Assembly: GCA_900540545.1 (NCBI GenBank)
Contig: UQGJ01000023.1
Span: 1-34,752 of the forward strand
From: an uncultured Eubacteriales bacterium
Lineage (GTDB): Bacteria > Bacillota > Clostridia > Oscillospirales > Oscillospiraceae
Reading direction: 5' to 3'
Length of the DNA stretch: 34,752 nt
Shown: positions 29,074-34,752 of the stretch, in pieces
Numbering within the stretch: position 1 is the first letter of the stretch
Layout: each line of letters starts with the position of its first letter
Notes under the pieces: generated by a model
What the model saw: the letters and a program-made list of their open reading frames with translations, nothing else
Database searches by the model: none
Told to the model about the DNA's origin: nothing
Translations under genes and position numbers: made by a program

Positions 29074-30588
29074 TTAGCCCGGGACCTTTTCGCCCCGGAT
29101 GCGCTCCAGGGCGGCCAGAGCCTTCTTGTGGGCCTCCTCCGGCGCGCCGGCCACGGCGCCCTTTTTGAGCTTGCCCAGGAAGTTGGTGTAGGTGCCGTCG
29201 GCGTAGAGGATGTTGCGGCCCAGCGCCGCCGTCACCAGGGCGAAGATGGGGTTGATGATGTTCATGAAGCAGAAGGGCAGATAGGACAGGGTGGGCACGC
29301 CCAGGATGCGGGAGTGGTACGCGCCGCAGGAGGACCAGGGCACCAGCGGGGACCACAGGGTGCCGCCGTCCTCCAGGGTCCGGGACAGCATGTTCCGGGA
29401 CAGGCCCATCTCGTCGAACTTGTCCTTATACATGGTGCTGGGGATGATGAGGCCCAGGTACTGGTCGCACATGGTGGTGATGCAGAACATGGAGGTGGCC
29501 ATGGTGACCGCCACCAACTGGAAGGGGGTCTTGACCTTCTTGATGAAGCTGCCCAGCAGGGACTCCACCGCGCCGATGGTCTGGAGCACGCCGCCGAAGG
29601 CCACGGCCACGATGACCAGGTTGTTGGTCCACAGCATACTGTCCATGCCGCCCCGGTTCAGCAGGGTGTCGCACAGGGCGTTGCCGGTCTCGGCGGCGTA
29701 GCCGTAGTGGGCCATGGTGATGCAGTCGGAGAAGGAGGCCCCCTGGAAGATGACCGCAAAGACGCAGCCCACCGCGGAAATCAGCAGCACGCTGGGCAGG
29801 GCCGGAATCTTCAGCAGAGCCACCACGATGATGAGGGCCACGGGAATCAGGAGCACAGGGCTCATGAAAGCGTAGTGGTTGGTGATGGCGTTGGACAGCT
29901 CGTTGGCCACGGTGGGGTCGTAGTTAGCCGTCCCCTGCAGGGAGATGACGGCGTAGATGATGATGGCGATCACCAGGCTGGGGAAGGTGGTGGTCACCAT
30001 GGCCCGCACGTGGTCGAACAGCCCGGTCTGGGCGGAGCCGGCGGCCAGGTTGGTGGAGTCGGACAGGGGGGAGAACTTATCGCCGCAGCAGGCGCCGGAC
30101 AAAATCATGCCGGCGATGAGGGCGGGGTTCAGGCCCATGGTGGCGCCGATGGCCATAAAGGCGATGCCCAGGGTGGCCGTCACGGTCCAGGCGGAGCCCA
30201 GGGCGATGCCCACCACGGCGCACAGGATGCAGGCCAGGGGCAGGAACATGGCCGGGGAGATGAGCTTCAGGCCGTAATACACCACGGCCGGGATGGTGCC
30301 CGCCCACTCGAAGGAGCCGATCAGGCAGCCCACGCAGAGGATGATGATGATGGCCTCCAGGGACTGGCTCACCGCGTTCAGGGCACCGGCCAGCATCTCC
30401 TGGTAGGAGTAACCGCAGAGCTTGCCGATGAGCATGGCCACGCAGACCGCGATCAGCACGGGGATGTGCGGGTCCTGGCCCCAGCCCAGGACATAGTTGG
30501 AGATCATGATCGCCAACAGGACCACGATGGGGATCAGTGCCTCAAGCTTGTTCGGCAGACGGGGGGTCTTTGCTTTTGTCTCTGACAT
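29074..30588 (-). CDS. nhaC: NhaC-family sodium/proton antiporter
   Basis: 504-aa polytopic membrane protein with about 12 helices. Family features include VGCLIGSFEWAGTIPAVVYYGLKLISP, MILSGACCGDKFSPLSDSTNLAAG and TLWSPLVPWSSCGAYHSRILGVPTLSYLPF. NhaC proteins exchange internal sodium for protons (some exchange malate/lactate or arginine-type solutes), supporting sodium and pH balance. A sodium gradient is also needed by the NSS symporter in this window. I chose the ATG at 30588; its RBS is weak (GAGAGAGAC). The gene downstream is 12 bases away. A consensus promoter lies 70-100 bases upstream. Confidence 0.93.
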   Translation of the reverse strand: MSETKAKTPRLPNKLEALIPIVVLLAIMISNYVLGWGQDPHIPVLIAVCVAMLIGKLCGYSYQEMLAGALNAVSQSLEAIIIILCVGCLIGSFEWAGTIPAVVYYGLKLISPAMFLPLACILCAVVGIALGSAWTVTATLGIAFMAIGATMGLNPALIAGMILSGACCGDKFSPLSDSTNLAAGSAQTGLFDHVRAMVTTTFPSLVIAIIIYAVISLQGTANYDPTVANELSNAITNHYAFMSPVLLIPVALIIVVALLKIPALPSVLLISAVGCVFAVIFQGASFSDCITMAHYGYAAETGNALCDTLLNRGGMDSMLWTNNLVIVAVAFGGVLQTIGAVESLLGSFIKKVKTPFQLVAVTMATSMFCITTMCDQYLGLIIPSTMYKDKFDEMGLSRNMLSRTLEDGGTLWSPLVPWSSCGAYHSRILGVPTLSYLPFCFMNIINPIFALVTAALGRNILYADGTYTNFLGKLKKGAVAGAPEEAHKKALAALERIRGEKVPG

Positions 30589-30610
30589 GGATACGTCTCT
30601 CTCTCTTTCT

Positions 30611-30651
30611 ATTGTGTGCCCCCGCCCAACCGGCGGGGCGCCTCCCACAAT
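30611..30651 (-). promoter_or_regulatory. Hairpin in nhaC 5' leader
   Basis: ATTGTG/CACAAT outer arms (30611-30616, 30646-30651) and CCCCGCC/GGCGGGG inner arms (30620-30626, 30632-30638) fold a 41-base hairpin in the transcript between promoter and RBS. It may regulate translation or stabilise the mRNA. Confidence 0.5.
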
Positions 30652-30656
30652 GGGCC

Positions 30657-30685
30657 ATTATACCTGTCCCGATATGTTCCGTCAA
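30657..30685 (-). promoter_or_regulatory. Consensus promoter of nhaC
   Basis: Minus-strand TTGACG (30685-30680), 17-bp spacer, TATAAT (30662-30657). Confidence 0.85.
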
Positions 30686-30742
30686 ACCTTTTATTCATAA
30701 AATGTTCAAATTTTATCTTTATTTTGTCCATATTTACGAAAG

Positions 30743-30772
30743 AAAGGCCCGGTACATTCGTACCGGGCCTTT
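30743..30772 (-). terminator. Rho-independent terminator after CBS/CorC gene
   Basis: Perfect 13-bp inverted repeat (30743-30755 with 30760-30772), 15 bases after the stop at 30787. Confidence 0.92.
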
Positions 30773-30786
30773 TCCGCTTTTCTTTC

Positions 30787-31737
30787 TCAGGTCTCCGCGC
30801 TTTCCTCGGGCTGATTCTTGCTGACCAGGGCCCACTCCACCCGGCGGTCCACGAAATTCTCCACCTGGATGTGCAGCCCGCAGGTGTCCACCTCGGCCTG
30901 GCTGCCGTCCTCGGGGATGACGGAGAGCTGGTCGAACACCAGCCCGCCCAGGGTGTCGGACTCCTCGTCGTCGGGGAACTCCATCTCCAGGGCCTCGGCC
31001 ACGTCGTCCAGCTCGGCGGAGCCGGAGATGCGCCAGAGGTTGTCCTCCAGGCGGATGATGTCCTTCTCCTCCTCCTGGTCGAACTCGTCGTAGATGTTGC
31101 CCACGATCTCCTCCAGCAGGTCCTCCATGGTGACCAGCCCGGAGGTGCCGCCGTACTCGTCCACCACGATGGCCATATGTACCTTCTTGCTCTGCATGTC
31201 CCGGAACAGCACGTCGGCCTGGACCGACTCGGGGACGAAGTAGGCGTCCCGCAGCAGCTCCTTCAGGGGCTTGGGGTCCGGGCGGCGGGCGTTGAGGAGG
31301 TAGTCCCGGGTGGAGAGGGTGCCGATGATGTCGTCGGCGTCCTCCTCGTAGACCGGGAAGCGGGAGAGACCGGAGTCCTCGATGGTGCGGACGATCTCCT
31401 CGTCGGTGTCGCCGGTCCAGAGCATGACCATGTCCGTGCGGTGGACCATCACGTCCTCGGCCACGGTGTCGTTGAACTCGAAGACGTTCTCGATCATTTC
31501 CTTTTCGTCGGCCTCGATGGTGCCTTTTTCCTCGCTGATGTCCATGAGGGCCCGCAACTGGTCCTCGGAGACCGACTCCCGCCCGGCGTCGGGGCGGATG
31601 CGGGTCACGCGCAGAAAGCCGTCGCACAGGGCGCGCAGCGCCCCGCCGAAGGGCCGGATGGCGGCGGAGAGGAGGGCGCCCAGCAGGAAGAGCAGGACGC
31701 CAATCAGGACATAGGGCCATAACGGGTCGGGCAGCAA
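30787..31737 (-). CDS. CBS-domain CorC/HlyC-family protein with single membrane anchor
   Basis: 316 aa. One N-terminal membrane helix (about 5-28), a linker with SEDQLRALMDISEEKGTIEADEKEMIENVFEFNDTVAEDVMVHRTDM, two CBS domains (about 75-205; LSRFPVYEEDADDIIGTLSTRDYL and VVDEYGGTSGLVTMEDLLEEIVG), and a CorC_HlyC domain (about 225-310). The multi-helix DUF21 channel domain of full-length family members is absent. CorC-type proteins affect magnesium/cobalt efflux. It starts at TTG (31737) with AAGGGGGA 7 bases upstream; the ORF upstream of this is antisense to the ClC gene and is rejected. Confidence 0.87.
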   Translation of the reverse strand: MLPDPLWPYVLIGVLLFLLGALLSAAIRPFGGALRALCDGFLRVTRIRPDAGRESVSEDQLRALMDISEEKGTIEADEKEMIENVFEFNDTVAEDVMVHRTDMVMLWTGDTDEEIVRTIEDSGLSRFPVYEEDADDIIGTLSTRDYLLNARRPDPKPLKELLRDAYFVPESVQADVLFRDMQSKKVHMAIVVDEYGGTSGLVTMEDLLEEIVGNIYDEFDQEEEKDIIRLEDNLWRISGSAELDDVAEALEMEFPDDEESDTLGGLVFDQLSVIPEDGSQAEVDTCGLHIQVENFVDRRVEWALVSKNQPEESAET

Positions 31738-31803
31738 GAGAATTCCCCCTTTTGTTCGTTCGGGGATAGTATAGCATAGGATGCAAAATTTTTCATCAAA
31801 AAG

Positions 31804-31832
31804 TTCAAAAAATACCCGGCTTATGTTATACT
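31804..31832 (+). promoter_or_regulatory. Promoter of ClC-family transporter gene
   Basis: TTCAAA (31804-31809), 17-bp spacer, TATACT (31827-31832). The start codon is at 31873. Confidence 0.65.
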
Positions 31833-31872
31833 TAGTGGTATCTGAACGAAACGAACCGGGGGATGAGACAGC

Positions 31873-33132
31873 ATGAACCGACTGGTTGAGAGCCTCCGCG
31901 AACACGGCTTCGATTTCCTGGACTTTCTGCGCCGGGCCGTGTTCGCCATCCTCATCGGGCTCATCGTGGGCCTGGTGGGCGTGGCCTTCCACTACGCCAT
32001 CGACTTCGTCACCGAGCTGCGGCTGGAGCACCACTGGCTGATTCTGCTCCTCCCCGTGGGGGGGCTTGCCATCATCCTGCTGTACCAGGTCTGCGGCATG
32101 GAGAAGGACCGGGGCACCAACCTGGTGCTGGTGGCCGTCCGGGAACACGAGCCCATGCGCCTGCGGACCGCCCCGCTGATTTTCCTCTCCACCGTCATCA
32201 CCCATCTGGTGGGCGGCTCGGCGGGCCGGGAGGGGGCCGCCCTCCAGCTGGGGGCCGCCATCTCCAACAAAATCGCCCACAAAATCGGCGTGGAGCCGGA
32301 GGAGGGCCGGATGCTGACGGTCTGCGGCATGGCCGCCGCCTTCTCCGCCCTCTTCGGCACCCCCCTCACCGCCGCCATCTTCGCCCTGGAGGTGGTCCAC
32401 GTGGGCATCATCCAGTACGCCGCCCTGGTGCCCGCCTTCCTCTCCTCCCTCACCGGCTTCCTGCTGGCCGGGGCCCTGGGGGTCCCCCCCACGGCCTACG
32501 CCCTCACCGGTCTGCCCGCCCTGGCCCCCCTGCCCCTGCTCCAGGTGACGGTGCTGGGTGGCCTGTGCGCCCTGCTGGCCATGCTCTTCTGCGGCGTCAT
32601 GCACACCACGGGGGCCCTCTACGCCAAATACCTCCCCGACCCCCGGCTCCGGGCCGTGGCGGGGGGCTTCATCATGATCGCCCTGTCCTGGCTGGCCGGT
32701 GGCCTGCCGGACCAGACCTTCAACGGGGCCGGGGGCAACCTCATCCAGGCCGCCGTGGCCGGGGGCATTGGCATCCTGCCCTGGACCTTCCTGGTGAAGA
32801 TTTTATACACCGCCCTCACGCTGGGGGCGGGCTTCCGGGGCGGCGAGATCGTCCCCACCTTCGCCTGCGGGGCCGCCTTCGGCTGTGTGGCCGGCCCCCT
32901 CCTCGGCCTCTCCCCCGGCTTCGGGGCCGCCGTGGGGGTGGTGGCCGTGTTCTGCGGCGTCACCAACTGCCCCATCTCCTCCATGCTTCTGGCCTATGAG
33001 CTGTTCGGTGGCGACGGCCTCCCCCTCTTCGTCCTGGCCATCGCCGTGTCCTACCGCCTGTCCGGCTACACCGGGCTGTATAGCGAACAGCAAATCGTAT
33101 ATTCTAAGGTAAAGCCCGTCCGGCACGACTAA
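31873..33132 (+). CDS. ClC-family anion transporter (possible fluoride-type)
   Basis: 419-aa membrane protein with 10 or more helices, the size of prokaryotic ClC exchangers. The gating-glutamate motif is GGSAGREGAALQLGAA, and the later selectivity motif is GFRGGEIVPTFACGAAFG. The canonical GSGIP loop is not obvious. GREGxA with GGEIxPxF resembles the CLC-F fluoride/proton branch and related uncharacterised clostridial members more than E. coli ClcA. No fluoride riboswitch pattern is seen in the leader. RBS GGGGGATG lies before the ATG. The amidohydrolase gene follows 15 bases after its stop. Confidence 0.88.
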   Translation: MNRLVESLREHGFDFLDFLRRAVFAILIGLIVGLVGVAFHYAIDFVTELRLEHHWLILLLPVGGLAIILLYQVCGMEKDRGTNLVLVAVREHEPMRLRTAPLIFLSTVITHLVGGSAGREGAALQLGAAISNKIAHKIGVEPEEGRMLTVCGMAAAFSALFGTPLTAAIFALEVVHVGIIQYAALVPAFLSSLTGFLLAGALGVPPTAYALTGLPALAPLPLLQVTVLGGLCALLAMLFCGVMHTTGALYAKYLPDPRLRAVAGGFIMIALSWLAGGLPDQTFNGAGGNLIQAAVAGGIGILPWTFLVKILYTALTLGAGFRGGEIVPTFACGAAFGCVAGPLLGLSPGFGAAVGVVAVFCGVTNCPISSMLLAYELFGGDGLPLFVLAIAVSYRLSGYTGLYSEQQIVYSKVKPVRHD

Positions 33133-33147
33133 AAGGAGGCCCACACG

Positions 33148-34716
33148 TTGAAACTCTACCACAACGGCACCATCCTCACCATGACCGGCTCCCCCGCCCC
33201 CCAGGCCCTGCTCACCGACGGCGGCTCCATCGCCGCCCTGGGTTCCTACGACGAACTGAAAGGCCGGGGCGCGGAGGAGATAGACCTGGAAGGCCGCACC
33301 CTGATGCCCGCCTTTATCGACCCCCACTCCCACATCACCTCCCTGGCGCTGACGGCCCGGCTGTGCCAGCTGGGCGGCGTGGGCTCCTTCGACGAGCTGG
33401 TGGACGCCCTGCGGGCCTTCGGCGCGGACAAGGACCCCGCCGCCAGCGTCATGGGCTTCGGCTATGACCACAACGTCCTGGCCCAGCGGACCCACCCCAC
33501 CCGGCAGGTGCTGGACCGGGCCTTCCCCGACCGCCCCGTCCTCATCACCCACGCCTCCGGCCATATGGGCGTGGCCAACACCCTGGCGCTCCGGCTGCTG
33601 GGCGTCACCGCGGACACCCCCGCCCCCTCCGGCGGCCACATCGGCCGGGAGGCGGACGGCAGGACCCCCAACGGCTATCTGGAGGAGAACGCCTTCTTCG
33701 GCCTCTCCTCGAAGCTCCCCACCGGCCCCTCCGACCCCCTGCGGGGTTTGGCCGAGGCCCAGCGGGTCTACCTCACCCACGGCATCACCCTGGTCCAGGA
33801 CGGCCTCACCGGCCAGCCCAGCTATACCCTGCTGGACAAGGCGGCCCAGGCCGGAGCCCTGACCGTGGACGTGGTGGGTTATGTGGACCAGAAGAAGGCC
33901 CCGGAGCTGGCGGAGAAGCCCCAGTGGCAGCATAAAATTGACCGCTTTAAGCTGGGCGGCTACAAGATTTTCCTGGACGGCTCCCCCCAGGGCCGGACGG
34001 CCTGGATGCTGGAGCCGTACCTGGGCGGGGACGGCGCGTACAAGGGCTATCCCATCTATTCCGACGAGGAGGTCACCGGCTTCGTCCGCGCCGCCCTGGA
34101 GCAGGGGGGCCAGATTTTGGCCCACTGCAACGGCGACGCGGCGGCGGCCCAGTTCATCCGCTGCTGCCGGGCGGCCCAGGCAGAGACCGGCAAGCCCCTG
34201 CGGGACATCCGCCCCGTGATGATACACGCCCAGCTGGTCCGGCGGGAGCAGTTGGAGGAGATGGCCGGGCTGGGCATCCTCCCCTCCTTCTTCGCCGCCC
34301 ACGTGTGGTATTGGGGGGATGTGCACAGGGAGAACTTCGGCGCGGACCGGGCCGCCTCCATTTCCCCGCTGGCGGAGGCCGTCAGGCTGGGTCTGCCCTT
34401 CACCCTCCACCAGGACACGCCGGTCATCCAGCCCGATATGCTGGAGAGCGTCTGGTGCGCCGTGAACCGGGTCACCCGGAGCGGGACCGTTTTGGGGCCG
34501 GAGTACCGCATCAGCCCCTATGATGCCCTCAGGGCCGTGACCGTGAACGCCGCCTACCAGTACGGGCTGGAGGCAGAGCGGGGCACGCTGGAGGCCGGAA
34601 AGGCCGCCGATTTCGTGATTCTGGACCGGGACCCCACTGGGGTGGAGCCGATGGAGATTCGGGACATTCGGGTGGTGGAGACCATTAAGGACGGGAGGAC
34701 GGTGTTTCAGGGGTGA
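33148..34716 (+). CDS. Metal-dependent amidohydrolase, YtcJ/AtzC-like
   Basis: 522-aa amidohydrolase of the amidohydrolase-3 group. Motifs: metal-binding PAFIDPHSHIT, GYKIFLDGSPQGRTAWM (bridging Lys), AHCNGDAAAAQFI, VMIHAQLVRREQLEEM and FTLHQDTPVIQPDML (Asp), with the C-terminal ERGTLEAGKAADFVILDRDP that joins the composite beta domain. Such enzymes hydrolyse amide or carbamoyl bonds of varied small molecules; the substrate is unknown. It starts at TTG (33148), with AAAAGGAGG upstream. Only 15 bases separate it from the ClC gene, so it is in the same operon. It ends 36 bases before the window end. Confidence 0.92.
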   Translation: MKLYHNGTILTMTGSPAPQALLTDGGSIAALGSYDELKGRGAEEIDLEGRTLMPAFIDPHSHITSLALTARLCQLGGVGSFDELVDALRAFGADKDPAASVMGFGYDHNVLAQRTHPTRQVLDRAFPDRPVLITHASGHMGVANTLALRLLGVTADTPAPSGGHIGREADGRTPNGYLEENAFFGLSSKLPTGPSDPLRGLAEAQRVYLTHGITLVQDGLTGQPSYTLLDKAAQAGALTVDVVGYVDQKKAPELAEKPQWQHKIDRFKLGGYKIFLDGSPQGRTAWMLEPYLGGDGAYKGYPIYSDEEVTGFVRAALEQGGQILAHCNGDAAAAQFIRCCRAAQAETGKPLRDIRPVMIHAQLVRREQLEEMAGLGILPSFFAAHVWYWGDVHRENFGADRAASISPLAEAVRLGLPFTLHQDTPVIQPDMLESVWCAVNRVTRSGTVLGPEYRISPYDALRAVTVNAAYQYGLEAERGTLEAGKAADFVILDRDPTGVEPMEIRDIRVVETIKDGRTVFQG

Positions 34717-34718
34717 CG

Positions 34719-34752
34719 GCCCCTGCCGGGGGCGGAGTCCCTCCGGGGGGTC
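34719..34752. repeat. Probable third copy of extragenic palindromic repeat (cut by window end)
   Basis: The C/G tract after the amidohydrolase stop resembles 18596-18632 in the same orientation (CCCCT-CCGGGGG ... GGGGGTC). The hairpin would lie just past the window. Confidence 0.4.

Noticed and set aside
28768..30585. 605-codon plus-strand ORF opposite nhaC
   Set aside because: Same antisense pattern; nhaC has family motifs and a consensus promoter on the other strand.
31738..31872. Fluoride riboswitch ahead of the ClC gene
   Set aside because: The GGGGATGAG near the start is the RBS region; the conserved pseudoknot and downstream helix sequences of the crcB motif are not present.
31738..32604. 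N-terminal extension of the CBS/CorC reading frame
   Set aside because: It runs antisense through the ClC gene; a TTG at 31737 has a good RBS and leads straight into the membrane helix.

Overview
The window is a gene-dense, GC-rich bacterial chromosome segment. The RBSs match AGGAGG closely and TTG and GTG starts recur. It carries S-layer-homology (SLH) proteins, an SdpR/SdpI pair, an LTA-synthase-like enzyme, an NhaC antiporter and many hairpin terminators. Together these suggest a high-GC Clostridia (Oscillospiraceae; Flavonifractor/Pseudoflavonifractor-like) gut anaerobe. That placement is inference. No rRNA, tRNA, CRISPR array, phage or transposase gene is seen.

Layout. 1-4537: three minus-strand secreted or cell-wall proteins (SLH protein, copper-amine-oxidase-like stalk protein, SLH-anchored S41/PDZ protease). 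4577-5927: sdpR-sdpI pair and an HxlR regulator. 6060-8035: plus-strand overlapping operon of an FMN split-barrel protein, a zinc macrodomain ADP-ribosyl hydrolase and a class-M sirtuin, divergent from the HxlR gene. 8127-11886: beta-CASP metallo-hydrolase and an exported serine hydrolase. 12009-14606: four overlapping minus-strand genes (unknown, PD-(D/E)XK nuclease, RNase-J-like beta-CASP protein, unknown) behind one promoter that carries a perfect palindrome. 14741-17079: LTA-synthase-like membrane enzyme plus a coupled small gene. 17253-17792: a lower-GC orphan lipidless exported/anchored protein. 17875-18546: YczE/YitT-type membrane protein, followed by a 415-bp gene-free, hairpin-rich stretch.

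18962-25286 looks like an amino-acid catabolism locus. A YheO-type PAS/HTH regulator (followed by a GNAT enzyme) diverges from ridA, a long tryptophanase-like lyase, an NSS sodium symporter and a GntR/FCD regulator. The symporter would import tryptophan, the lyase would split it to indole, pyruvate and ammonia, and RidA would clear enamine/imine by-products. 25348-34716 holds pyruvate kinase, an SLH protein, a HIT protein, NhaC with a coupled small membrane protein, a CBS/CorC protein, a ClC-family transporter and an amidohydrolase.

The most notable items are the macrodomain-sirtuin operon without its usual lipoyl carrier genes, the four-gene nuclease cassette, a 176-bp MITE-like palindrome with an apparent 10-bp target duplication inside a terminator, and two families of dispersed extragenic repeats.
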